From a virus: 64,000 nucleotides of DNA. The number at the start of each line of letters is the position of its first letter. Positions within the stretch are counted from its first letter, which is position 1. Below the pieces are notes generated by a model that was not told the origin of the DNA, made no database searches, and saw only the letters and a list, made by a program, of their open reading frames with translations. Where the stretch lies: positions 1 to 64,000 of the IMG/VR virus record IMGVR_UViG_3300020198_000013, one strand, 5' to 3'. Positions 26,422 to 35,084 of the stretch are shown here, one piece after another. A program made the position numbers and the translations under genes.

Positions 26422-26736
26422 ATGGCTAAGGAAAAGAAAATCAATTTAGGTAAAGCAGAACAGGTTCTTAGTAAAACCTTTTGTGATAATCACAAAGACG
26501 TAACCGAGGACGAGGCCGCGGATCTTGTTGTAAAAGCAGAGATGCGAGTTAAGGCATTAAAAGAAGAACGAGACAATGATGAAAAGCTAAAAGCCGCAAA
26601 GCAAATTGTCGCAGATCTGGGCTCTGGATACAAAGCTGCTATTGATTATGAAAAGGCAAAGATAGATTTCTTGTTAGAAAGAATTAGTGAAATTCAGAAT
26701 GATGAAGCAAATCCATCTTCTAGTTTAAAAGGATAA
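26422..26736 (+). CDS. Small helical phage protein
   Basis: 104 residues from ATG 26422 after the strong SD AAAAGGAGG. It is nearly all helical and charged (KINLGKAEQVLSKTFCDNHK, EDEAADLVVKAEMRVKALKE). A short DLGSGYKAAIDYEKAKIDFL segment is followed by a Ser-rich tail. DNA is slightly richer in G+C than nearby genes and the SD is strong, which suggests high expression. No function is recognised. It may be a DNA-metabolism accessory. Confidence 0.6.
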   Translation: MAKEKKINLGKAEQVLSKTFCDNHKDVTEDEAADLVVKAEMRVKALKEERDNDEKLKAAKQIVADLGSGYKAAIDYEKAKIDFLLERISEIQNDEANPSSSLKG

Positions 26737-26739
26737 TCT

Positions 26740-26976
26740 ATGTTTTATAGATTTTTTTTAATATATTTATTATTATTGTCTTCTAATGTTTTTGCAAAAC
26801 CTGTAAAAGAAACACCAAACAATTCCAAACCAACAGATTTACATTGCTATTATTCTTCATATAAATTAAAAAAGAATGAAGAAATGAAAGATGTAAAAGT
26901 GAAAATTTGTAGTACAGGTTCTGTTAAAACAGAAAAAAGTAAAAAATCATCACTTTCAGATAGAAAATCTAAATAG
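26740..26976 (+). CDS. Small exported protein with signal peptide
   Basis: 78 residues. MFYRFFLIYLLLLSSNVFA is a classic type I signal peptide with a likely cleavage after VFA (residue 19). The mature part is ~59 residues, basic and Lys/Ser-rich, with two Cys (LHCYYSS and KICSTGS) that could form a disulfide. It is the last gene before an intrinsic terminator. A phage protein sent to the periplasm or surface could act in superinfection exclusion or lysis control. That role is inferred only from localisation. Confidence 0.55.
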   Translation: MFYRFFLIYLLLLSSNVFAKPVKETPNNSKPTDLHCYYSSYKLKKNEEMKDVKVKICSTGSVKTEKSKKSSLSDRKSK

Positions 26977-27018
26977 TTTTTGTTTTACTTTTAAATACTT
27001 AAAAACATTTATTTGATG

Positions 27019-27024
27019 TATAAT
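27019..27024 (+). promoter_or_regulatory. -10 element overlapping terminator 5' arm
   Basis: TATAAT (preceded by TTGATG) has an expected start point near 27031, inside the 5' arm of the terminator stem at 27027-27047. Transcripts from here would lack most of that arm and so escape termination, while upstream transcripts would stop. Confidence 0.35.
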
Positions 27025-27026
27025 GA

Positions 27027-27058
27027 CCCTGTATGTAAAATACAGGGTTTTTAATTTT
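27027..27058 (+). terminator. Intrinsic terminator
   Basis: CCCTGTA (27027-27033) pairs with TACAGGG (27041-27047) around a 7-nt loop, followed by TTTTTAATTTT. It lies after the exported small protein and before the A1-like gene, ending the 17.99-27 kb transcription block. Confidence 0.75.
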
Positions 27059-27106
27059 GTTTATTATATAATAAATATAATATTGTATGTTATTAAGGAA
27101 AAATAA

Positions 27107-28711
27107 ATGAAAAAAGCAGATAAAAAAATTTCTATAATAAAATGTTATGCAAAATTAGCAAAACAATTAAAAAGACATGTACAAAATGAAGATTTAAATT
27201 CTGTTGGAATAACCAGAGATATGGTTTCCCATCATTTTGGATCTCTGTCGAATTTAGAAAAAATAGCAAGAGAAAAACATCCAGGATATTTTTTTGATGT
27301 AACAGTAGAGTCTCTTCATTCACCAAAGGCTCTGCAAGATCTTAGAGATATAGTTAAAAATAAAAAGAAATTTATAATAACAACGGCTGTCCAAGGGTGC
27401 GAAGTTCATAAAGACTTTTATAAGTCAATAAAACAATACTGCAATATGAACGATGCTCATTTATTAGTTATCGTTGCCTCTGACCCAGCAGCCTCTCATG
27501 GAGGAAAATGGGGAACAATATCTGCTCAGTTAGCAAATGAAACTATAATAATAGAAGATACTAGATTAAATTCCAATGTTTTTATTAGTACCATAAAACT
27601 ATCTGCAAAGCATATAGATCCCACAACCGGGCTTGGACGAATAGGTCAGAGAAATGGAACTTTCATATATGCTTCTCCTAAACAAAGGCTTAAACCCGTT
27701 CCCGTTAGTAATTCTAAACTACCTCATTTTATGATGACCACAGGGGCCATAACTTCTCCGGATTACAATACAGAATCATACATGTCACAACGCACTGCGT
27801 ATATCGCACAACATGATCATGTAATGGGTGCTGTTGTTTTTGAGATAGAAGACGATGAAACATATCACTTTACTCAAATACAAGCAGATTCAAGAGGTCA
27901 TTTTATAGATCGTGGTTATATATATAGACCAACAGGAAGATCCATAGTAAGACCAGAAGGTTTTGTGCTTGGAGATTGGCATTCTGGTGTCACAGATCCA
28001 ACCGCTAAACAAACATGGGAAGAAGTTTCAAAAGAAATGAAACCCAAAAGAATAATTCTTCATGATGCTTTTGATGGATTATCTATAAACCACCATGAAG
28101 AAAAAAACCACATATTAAGAGCTAAAAGATCAAAACTTGATCAACTTTCATTAGAAAATGAACTAAAAAAATTCTCACAGGATTTACTATATCTTTCAGA
28201 AATGTGTGATGAGCTCGTGATTGTCAAATCTAATCACGATTTGTTTTTAGCAAGATATCTGTCTGAGGGCAAGTACGTAAAAGATCCCTTGAATCATAGA
28301 ATATCTCTAGTTTTAGCATTAAAAATGCTAGATGGAGAAGACCCCCTAAAGGCAGCCGTTGAAATGAATATAGATAACGATACTAAAAAATTATCCAAAA
28401 TTAAATTTCTAAAAACAGAAGAAGATTATAAAATAGAAGGCATACAATGCGGAGCACATGGTCACCAGGGGCCAAATGGATCTAGAGGAAATGTTGCAAA
28501 CATGGAAATAGCATATGGAAATTCCGTAACTGGACATTCCCATTCTCCAGAAATATTGAGAGGAGCGTGGCAAGTTGGTACTTCTTCTTACTTAAAACTA
28601 GAATATAACTCAGGTGGAGCTTCATCCTGGCTTCATTCTTCCTGTTTGATATGGCCAGGAGGTACAAGACAATTGATAAATTCAATTAATGGAAAATGGC
28701 GCATTAAATAA
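27107..28711 (+). CDS. T5 A1-like metallophosphoesterase
   Basis: 534 residues, close to T5 A1 in size. The N-terminus holds a helix-turn-helix-like segment (SVGITRDMVSHHFGSLSNLE). A metallophosphoesterase core follows, with GDWHSG (~287), LHDAFDGLSINHHEE (~321-335), VKSNHDLFLARY (~379-390), CGAHGHQGPNGSRGN (~448-462) and TGHSHSP. These match the D/H metal sites of calcineurin-like enzymes. The C-terminal SSWLHSS ... GGTRQLINSINGKWR resembles the T5 A1 family. T5 A1 acts early in host DNA degradation and shut-off, so a role in host takeover is inferred. SD AAGGAA lies at 27095-27100. Confidence 0.6.
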   Translation: MKKADKKISIIKCYAKLAKQLKRHVQNEDLNSVGITRDMVSHHFGSLSNLEKIAREKHPGYFFDVTVESLHSPKALQDLRDIVKNKKKFIITTAVQGCEVHKDFYKSIKQYCNMNDAHLLVIVASDPAASHGGKWGTISAQLANETIIIEDTRLNSNVFISTIKLSAKHIDPTTGLGRIGQRNGTFIYASPKQRLKPVPVSNSKLPHFMMTTGAITSPDYNTESYMSQRTAYIAQHDHVMGAVVFEIEDDETYHFTQIQADSRGHFIDRGYIYRPTGRSIVRPEGFVLGDWHSGVTDPTAKQTWEEVSKEMKPKRIILHDAFDGLSINHHEEKNHILRAKRSKLDQLSLENELKKFSQDLLYLSEMCDELVIVKSNHDLFLARYLSEGKYVKDPLNHRISLVLALKMLDGEDPLKAAVEMNIDNDTKKLSKIKFLKTEEDYKIEGIQCGAHGHQGPNGSRGNVANMEIAYGNSVTGHSHSPEILRGAWQVGTSSYLKLEYNSGGASSWLHSSCLIWPGGTRQLINSINGKWRIK

Positions 28712-28724
28712 AAAAGGAAGATTT

Positions 28725-31700
28725 ATGCGAAATCTTCTGTTTCTAGATACAGAAACAACAGGTCTCGACTCCAGACGTCACGATATAATTCAATTAGCAT
28801 GTATTCCAATAATAAACGGCTCTAGGCAGCCTTATTTTAATGAATATGCAAAACCTAATGATTTTTCTGTGATTGAACAGGAAGCAATTTCTGTTCATGG
28901 AATAGATATTGAAAGAATGAAGACCTTTCAAGATCAGAGAAAGATGCTAGATAAGTTTATATCTTATATTAAGTCGTTTAATATTAAATTTACAATAGCG
29001 GGATATAATGTTGGTTTTGATAAGGGTTTTATTAGTGCTCTTTTTGCAAAACACAATATGTCATCTTTGTATCACGAGCTGTTTACGCCGGATACTCACG
29101 ATGTGTATCGTAGAATAAAAGCAATCAAAGAAAAAAACAACATAGGATCACTTAAACTTTCTAAAGCGTGTGAGATGTTTGGAATAGAAATCAATGCCCA
29201 TGATGCTCTTTCGGATATATCTGCAACAATAGATTTAGATATTATAGTTTCAAATTTATTACAAGACAATATTGAACATAAAGAACACATAGACATAGTT
29301 GATCATGTTTTTGAAGACTGTGCACATATTCATCTACATTCTGAATATAGTAATATAGATTCTATAATCTCAATAGAAGACTGGGCAAGATGGGCTTTAA
29401 AAAATAAAGTAAAATACATTTCTTTTCCAGATCACGGATGGGCAGTTTCTTTATTTAAATCATTAAATACTACTTCTATAGTGGAAAAAATAAATAAAGA
29501 AGATAGTTCTAATTACGATGTACAATTATTGACAATAGTTCCTGCAATCAGCATAAATGCTAAATTTGAAAATTCAGATTTCTTTTTTAGACTAAATGCA
29601 TGGGCAGTTTCTGATAAGGGTTACAAAAATCTTATCAAACTATCATCGCTTGGGTGGGATAACAAAACAATAGATGGCGATAATTATATTCCAGTTGTAA
29701 AAATTGAACAAATTAAAAAATATTTAGAAGGAGTTTTAATTGGGACAGCTTGCGAAAAAGGAGCACTTTCTAGCGTTATACATGGCAGTAGTACTGATGA
29801 AGTTGAGAGTACTTTATTGAAATTATATGAAATTTTTGGCAAATCACTAATAATAGAATTTTTACCAATTGACATATATAAAACATATGATCCTAAAATT
29901 GGTTTTAGAAGTAATAAAAACACAGATCTGATTCCAGATGGCAACCATGGAAAATTCATCAATAATGTTTTATTTAATTTTGTAAACAAATATAATGTAA
30001 ATTATATAGTTTCAACTGCTGCTCACTTTATAGACAAAGAAGACAAAATACTGCAAGACATTGTGTCGCGATCTTCGTTTAAAGATGGTCGTTATTTCTA
30101 CGAATCTAGACATCAAAAAAACTATTCTGAATGTTTTTCTATTTTAAATAGACATATTGGCGATAACTTTACTGTTGATTTTATGAAAAAAGCTATACAA
30201 AATGCAGAAAAAATAGGTGAACTTTCTAGTTCTATAAATATAAAACATGAATACCATCTGCCCAAAATCGACATTTCTGATTCTATAAAGAAAAAAACAA
30301 ATGACTACAATCAGCAACTTTATTATTTATTAATGGCAAAAATAAAAGAACATAATAGATGGATAGACGATCCCGTTTATATTGCCAGATTTAAAAAAGA
30401 ATTAGATGTAATATGGAAAAATGAAAAATTAAATTTTATACCATATTTCTTATTATATGAAGACATTGGAAGCTATGCAAGGTCCAACGGGATAATTCAA
30501 AACATAGGAAGAGGATCTGCTGGTGGTTGTTTGATTTCTTATTATCTAAAAATAATTCATGTAGACCCGATAAAGGAAGATATTCCATTTGAACGTTTCT
30601 TAAGCCATGCAAGAATAAGGGCAGGAAGTTTTCCTGATATAGATGCAGATTTTGGAGCAAGAGCGCCTATTTTGAAATATTTAAAAGAAAAATATAAACT
30701 TGGTTTTGCTCAAATAGGAACTATTCAAAAATTTAAAACAAAATATGCAATAAAAGAAACAATGTTTGCCATATATGGTAGAAATCGCAATGATTTTGAA
30801 ATTTTAGATATATGTAAATCCATACCAGACTCCCCGCAAGGGATAGATGAGTCTGATTTTTTATATGGCTACACCGATTCAGAGGGCGAATATCACACAG
30901 GCCACTTGCAGCAAAACAATCAACTTCAGGCGTTTTTTAAACAATATCCAGAAGCAGAAAAAACAGTAAGTAGATTAATTGGCTTGCCAAAAGAAATAGG
31001 ACGACACGCTTCTGCCTTTGTTATTTCGACATTGGATCTTTCTCATGAAAGAGTCCCTACTTTACAAATGGAAGACGATGAACTAGGTCAAGTAACTGTT
31101 ACTCAATTTGATGCTCTTATGATAGAAAAATTAGGTTTGGTTAAAGCAGATATATTACGAGTAACTACTATTAATACAATTAAAGAATGTGTGGATTTAA
31201 TTAAAGAAAGAACAAATAAAGATTTACTTGAAGAAGACGACAAAGGCGTGCAAGAAATATATAGATTACCAGAAGATCGAACAGTGTTTAAGGATTTCTA
31301 TGATAGAAAAACAGATTCATCGTTTCAATTTAACACAGATCTTATTAAAGGATATGTAAAAGAATTTGCACCAGAATCTATAAAAGACCTAAGCAATCTA
31401 ACCGCTCTTTGCCGTCCTGGTGCATTAGATGCTGCTTTTTTAGACACAACTGCAACTCAATATTATATTGATGTTAGAAATGGAAGAAGATCGTTAGAAT
31501 ATGTTCATCCAGATTTAGAATTAATTTTAAAAAAAACAAATGGTGTTTTCGTATATCAAGAAGATGTTATGCGCTTTCTAGTTGAATTTGTAGGTTATTC
31601 TTTAGAAAAATCTGATCAAATTCGTTCTGCTATTGCAAAGAAAAAACGCGACGTTATAATGAAAACATTTGAAGATGTTAGATCAGCATTAAAACCTAAA

Positions 31701-32708
31701 AACTGGACAGATCAACAAATTGAAACAATAAATCAACAAATTTTAGCTTTTAGCTCATATTCTTTTAACCTATCTCATAGTTTTTGTTATGGCAAATTAG
31801 GCTATATTAGTATGTATTTAAAACATTACTACCCATTAGAATGGTGGTCCAGTGAGTTAAATAATTCAGGAGAGCAAAAAATTAGACACTATGTAACTGT
31901 TTTAGGAAATATGATAACAGCTCCAACCCTCGCTGTTCCTTCTGATAGGTTTATAATAATGGAAGATAAAATAGCAGCCCCCTTATCTGTAGTCAAGGGA
32001 GTCGGAGCATCTGCCATTAAAGAATTAACTGCAAAAGGACCATTTAAAAACATAGATGATTATATTGAAAGAGTGGATCATTCAAAAGCAAATGCTGGTG
32101 TTTTTTTAGCATTAATTGCCGCTCGAGCTGTTGATTGTTTTATGGATAAGGATTTAGATTATATTTTGGCAAGAAAAAAAATAGTTGAATATTATTTTAA
32201 AAAAAGAAAAACAAAAAAAGTAATAGAAAATCCAAAAACAATGCTAGAGGTGTTTTTAGAAGAAAGAGAAATAAATAAATGTTTTAATAAAACAATTTTA
32301 TCAATTCCAGAAATTCAATCAATCGCATATAAAAACTGGCCCGCATTATCTTCAACTAATAGCAAGGCAATTCCAATGAGAATGGGTGATGTTATTGTTC
32401 TTGGTAATGTAAAAATTGCAAAGGGATTGTTGCAAAAACAAGATATTTCAGAAATAGGTTTTATTGGTTTGTATGAAGGATCTGAATCTAAATCTGGTAT
32501 TTCTAAAAAATCAGGAAGACCGTGGTCAAATGTTGTTGTAAAAATATCTGACGGCCTTTCTTCAATAGATTGCGTTTGGTGGGATAAGAATAAACCATTA
32601 AAATATAAAATAAATTCAATTGTATATATAAGAGGCAGACTTAAAACAGATTGGAAAGGAAACCCATCAATTGAAATAATGGATATAGAAAAGGTTGCAG
32701 AAATGTGA
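28725..32708 (+). CDS. DNA polymerase III alpha with fused N-terminal proofreading exonuclease
   Basis: 1327 residues from ATG 28725 (AAGGAAG upstream; the frame is open earlier but overlaps the A1-like gene). Residues ~1-175 form a DEDDh exonuclease (LDTETTGLD; AGYNVGFDKGF; HDALSDISATIDL). A PHP domain starts with IHLHSEYS (~200). The C-family palm has IGRGSAGG and the catalytic aspartates in FPDIDADFG (~636), followed by RHASAFVIST. A C-terminal OB fold contains SSIDCVWWDKNKPLKY and IRGRLKTDWKGNPSIEI. Exo and PHP/alpha on one chain recalls PolC, but here the exonuclease is N-terminal rather than inserted in PHP. No clamp loader or clamp gene is seen in the window. Confidence 0.9.
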   Translation: MRNLLFLDTETTGLDSRRHDIIQLACIPIINGSRQPYFNEYAKPNDFSVIEQEAISVHGIDIERMKTFQDQRKMLDKFISYIKSFNIKFTIAGYNVGFDKGFISALFAKHNMSSLYHELFTPDTHDVYRRIKAIKEKNNIGSLKLSKACEMFGIEINAHDALSDISATIDLDIIVSNLLQDNIEHKEHIDIVDHVFEDCAHIHLHSEYSNIDSIISIEDWARWALKNKVKYISFPDHGWAVSLFKSLNTTSIVEKINKEDSSNYDVQLLTIVPAISINAKFENSDFFFRLNAWAVSDKGYKNLIKLSSLGWDNKTIDGDNYIPVVKIEQIKKYLEGVLIGTACEKGALSSVIHGSSTDEVESTLLKLYEIFGKSLIIEFLPIDIYKTYDPKIGFRSNKNTDLIPDGNHGKFINNVLFNFVNKYNVNYIVSTAAHFIDKEDKILQDIVSRSSFKDGRYFYESRHQKNYSECFSILNRHIGDNFTVDFMKKAIQNAEKIGELSSSINIKHEYHLPKIDISDSIKKKTNDYNQQLYYLLMAKIKEHNRWIDDPVYIARFKKELDVIWKNEKLNFIPYFLLYEDIGSYARSNGIIQNIGRGSAGGCLISYYLKIIHVDPIKEDIPFERFLSHARIRAGSFPDIDADFGARAPILKYLKEKYKLGFAQIGTIQKFKTKYAIKETMFAIYGRNRNDFEILDICKSIPDSPQGIDESDFLYGYTDSEGEYHTGHLQQNNQLQAFFKQYPEAEKTVSRLIGLPKEIGRHASAFVISTLDLSHERVPTLQMEDDELGQVTVTQFDALMIEKLGLVKADILRVTTINTIKECVDLIKERTNKDLLEEDDKGVQEIYRLPEDRTVFKDFYDRKTDSSFQFNTDLIKGYVKEFAPESIKDLSNLTALCRPGALDAAFLDTTATQYYIDVRNGRRSLEYVHPDLELILKKTNGVFVYQEDVMRFLVEFVGYSLEKSDQIRSAIAKKKRDVIMKTFEDVRSALKPKNWTDQQIETINQQILAFSSYSFNLSHSFCYGKLGYISMYLKHYYPLEWWSSELNNSGEQKIRHYVTVLGNMITAPTLAVPSDRFIIMEDKIAAPLSVVKGVGASAIKELTAKGPFKNIDDYIERVDHSKANAGVFLALIAARAVDCFMDKDLDYILARKKIVEYYFKKRKTKKVIENPKTMLEVFLEEREINKCFNKTILSIPEIQSIAYKNWPALSSTNSKAIPMRMGDVIVLGNVKIAKGLLQKQDISEIGFIGLYEGSESKSGISKKSGRPWSNVVVKISDGLSSIDCVWWDKNKPLKYKINSIVYIRGRLKTDWKGNPSIEIMDIEKVAEM

Positions 32709-32815
32709 AGAATAAAAAATTTTACTATGCATTTTTTAAACTTTTGTATAAGATTAATATGATAAATTCAAAGATCCTGTCAAGGATATATTCTAATTAT
32801 TTGGAGGATGGTTTA

Positions 32816-33382
32816 ATGGATAGTGTTTTTATTAAAGTTGAAAAAAAGCCAGATTTTGTTTCTGATAAAGAATTAGTTATTACAAATCTAAATTTTCTAG
32901 ATGAAGTAAAAAAATGCAAAACCCCTAAGCCTGCTACTGATATTTTAGGTATTAATTATATTAGAAATGTAGCAGAAGAAATAGCTAAAAAATACGATAA
33001 TACATTCAATGCATATCGTAATATAGTTCCTTCTGAACATGTCGGGGTTCGATGTGAAACAGAAGAACAACTTGCTGTTGTAATTCAAAAAATGTTTCTT
33101 TCAACATATCCACAAATTTTAGATAAATATGTAGAACATCAATTAAGAAAAAGACCTATTTCTACAAGAGTTGTGTATGCAGTTGGCCATTTTAATAATT
33201 ATGATGTTTTTCTTAAATTAGGTATTTCAGAAATATCTGAAAAAGAATTAGATGCGTATATAGGGGATGCAAGGGCAGAAGCCGTGGAGACTATTGTTGA
33301 AAATGTAGAATTAAAAGAAACTGAATTAGAAAAAGAAGATAAATCAAATACATTTTCAAATTTTTTTAAACTTAAAAAATAA
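32816..33382 (+). CDS. Hypothetical protein between polymerase and SSB
   Basis: 188 residues from ATG 32816, chosen for the strong GGAGG at 32803-32807. The frame is open from GTG 32705 but has no ribosome-binding site there. The sequence is mixed alpha/beta (MDSVFIKVEKKPDFVSDKEL; EEIAKKYDNTFNAYRNIVPS; HQLRKRPISTRVVYAVGHFN) with a Glu/Lys-rich tail. It lies between the replicative polymerase and SSB, so a replisome accessory is plausible. No family was recognised. Confidence 0.5.
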   Translation: MDSVFIKVEKKPDFVSDKELVITNLNFLDEVKKCKTPKPATDILGINYIRNVAEEIAKKYDNTFNAYRNIVPSEHVGVRCETEEQLAVVIQKMFLSTYPQILDKYVEHQLRKRPISTRVVYAVGHFNNYDVFLKLGISEISEKELDAYIGDARAEAVETIVENVELKETELEKEDKSNTFSNFFKLKK

Positions 33383-33386
33383 TTTA

Positions 33387-33395
33387 TATAACAAT
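33387..33395 (+). promoter_or_regulatory. Candidate -10 element (TATAACAAT)
   Basis: TATAACAAT lies 27 bp before the SSB start codon, with CAGGAGG between. It is identical to the box at 14320. Confidence 0.35.
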
Positions 33396-33421
33396 CGCTT
33401 AAATAGGCACAGGAGGAAAAT

Positions 33422-34606
33422 ATGGCTAAGATTAGTTTAAATATGAATTCTCTTAAAGAGAAGAAAGAATGGAAACGACACGCTGTCAATAGTGGAGATA
33501 ATGTTTATAGAATACTTCCACCATTTGGCAATTCAGCAGATGGGTATCCATATCGTCGGTGGGTGCTTGTGTGGCTGACCGATCCTCAAACAGGTAGATT
33601 AAGACCATTTTCTTCTCCCTTTTCTTTTAATCAAAAACAATGTCCAGTTTATGATTATGTTAATCAATTAGAAAATTTATTTAAAAAAGAAGAAGCCAGA
33701 ATGGTGTCTTCTGGTGAATATTCTAAAGAAGAAATTAGAGAGTATCTTAAACCTATTTCTGAAATTCTTTGGAAAATAAAACCAAAAACAACATATCTTT
33801 ACAATGCATGTAACAAATCTGGAGAGGTTGGTCTTTTAGAGCTAAAGAAAACAGCACACGATGCGATTAAAAAACAAATGATGCAATATGTAACCGATTA
33901 TGGCCAAGATCCGACATCGCTCAACTCAGATGCAGACGATTCTGGTGTTTGGTTTAAAATTACTAGAACAGGAGAAAAAACAGATACAGAATACTCTGTT
34001 ACCAAGAATCAAATAAAGTATAGAGATCCTAATACAGGTAAGATTTCCTGGGCAGATGATCAAGAACCATTATCGGATAATGTTGTTGATAATTATGAAG
34101 ACTTAGGATATGATCTTTCTACAGTCTATCGTCAAATATCATATGATGAACTAAAAGAAGTATTGTTAGCAAACGTAGAGCCATTGATCAATGAATATCC
34201 AATTCTTAGAATAGAGGGTTTTGATGTTGTAAATAAAAATACTCGGAGTACGGCCAATGTGGTGGTTGATAAAGAACAAAAGGACGAAAGTCCGATACAC
34301 AAGGGCTCTCTATATACGAGTGTACGGTCCGTTCGCGGGCAAGCACATGATGATGGAAATCACTCTGGAAAGATTGAAAATCAAACCCAAAAACATGTAC
34401 AGATTCACGGACCTGGAAATCCTCAACGACAGGCTTTACATACTAACGTATCATCCAAAAAACCTATGGTTAAGATTCAAGAAGAAGATGAATCTGCTGA
34501 TGAGGATGTTTATCTAAAGCCTTTAAAGACTACTCAAAAAAATAATACAAAATTATCTACTCAAGATGATGTATTTGACTATGCAGACGCAATTTTAAAC
34601 AGTTGA
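33422..34606 (+). CDS. gp32-like single-stranded DNA-binding protein
   Basis: 394 residues. The N-terminal basic segment (MAKISLNMNSLKEKKEWKRH) is followed by an OB-type core starting NVYRILPPFG and PYRRWVLVWL and containing QKQCPVYDYV and VWFKITRTGEKTDTEYSVTK, the pattern of T4-gp32-type SSBs. A C-terminal disordered region of ~110 residues ends in an acidic tail (EEDESADEDVYL). It binds exposed ssDNA and recruits recombination and replication proteins. The following UvsY-like and UvsX genes make a standard SSB-mediator-recombinase set. The SD is a strong AGGAGG. Confidence 0.75.
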   Translation: MAKISLNMNSLKEKKEWKRHAVNSGDNVYRILPPFGNSADGYPYRRWVLVWLTDPQTGRLRPFSSPFSFNQKQCPVYDYVNQLENLFKKEEARMVSSGEYSKEEIREYLKPISEILWKIKPKTTYLYNACNKSGEVGLLELKKTAHDAIKKQMMQYVTDYGQDPTSLNSDADDSGVWFKITRTGEKTDTEYSVTKNQIKYRDPNTGKISWADDQEPLSDNVVDNYEDLGYDLSTVYRQISYDELKEVLLANVEPLINEYPILRIEGFDVVNKNTRSTANVVVDKEQKDESPIHKGSLYTSVRSVRGQAHDDGNHSGKIENQTQKHVQIHGPGNPQRQALHTNVSSKKPMVKIQEEDESADEDVYLKPLKTTQKNNTKLSTQDDVFDYADAILNS

Positions 34607-34612
34607 GGATAA

Positions 34613-34661
34613 GATGTCCATAGACATCGTTTCTATCGAGGGAGGCTTGGACTCCCTCGAT
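34613..34661 (+). promoter_or_regulatory. Tandem hairpins at the start of the UvsY-like gene
   Basis: GATGTC (34613-34618) pairs with GACATC (34623-34628) over a CATA loop, and this stem includes the ATG. Directly after it, ATCGAGGGAG (34635-34644) pairs perfectly with CTCCCTCGAT (34652-34661) over a 7-nt loop. The second stem is far more G+C-rich than its surroundings. Likely roles are translational control or mRNA processing between ssb and uvsY. Confidence 0.5.
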
Positions 34662-35084
34662 TTGCAAAAAATAGCTTCTTATACTAGAAAATTAACAGAT
34701 ATTGGGTCTAGTTTTAATAAAATGCTAGCTCCAAATTATCTTCGTGATTTTATAATTGGATATGATATATCATCTGTAATGTTGGCAAAGGCAATAGAAT
34801 ACGAAATGAAAGCAAAAACCGCAGTTGAAACAGCAGAAGCTATTGCTTATTTAGATAGAGCTCCAGATTATTTTAAAACTAAAAATGAAAAACCAACCGT
34901 AGAATCCCGAAAAGCATACGTTTCATTAGATCCCGATGTTCAAAAAGCAAAAGAAATACACGCCAGAGCTGTTGCGATGTGTTCTTTATTAAAGAATAAA
35001 GTTCAAGAATTTAGACATGCAATAGACATAACAAGAGATATGTCAAAAGACGGCTACTCAACTCCATATGAGGGGATGCGATAA
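34614..35084 (+). CDS. Recombination mediator, UvsY-like (inferred)
   Basis: 156 residues, mostly helical. The region AKAIEYEMKAKTAVETAEAI ... VSLDPDVQKAKEIHARAVAM and FRHAIDITRDM is reminiscent of T4 UvsY (helix, then 'VLSADKDV', then a long helix ending in a basic A-x-x-x-R-x-x-x-I-x-x-M run). UvsY loads the recombinase onto SSB-coated DNA. The strongest support is context: it sits precisely between SSB and RecA/UvsX, 7 bp after the former, and its end overlaps the next start (TAATG). The 5' end contains two hairpins. Confidence 0.45.
   Translation: MSIDIVSIEGGLDSLDLQKIASYTRKLTDIGSSFNKMLAPNYLRDFIIGYDISSVMLAKAIEYEMKAKTAVETAEAIAYLDRAPDYFKTKNEKPTVESRKAYVSLDPDVQKAKEIHARAVAMCSLLKNKVQEFRHAIDITRDMSKDGYSTPYEGMR

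Noticed and set aside
32705-32815. Extended start (GTG 32705) for the 32816 gene
   Set aside because: It has no Shine-Dalgarno sequence, whereas GGAGG precedes ATG 32816 at ideal distance.
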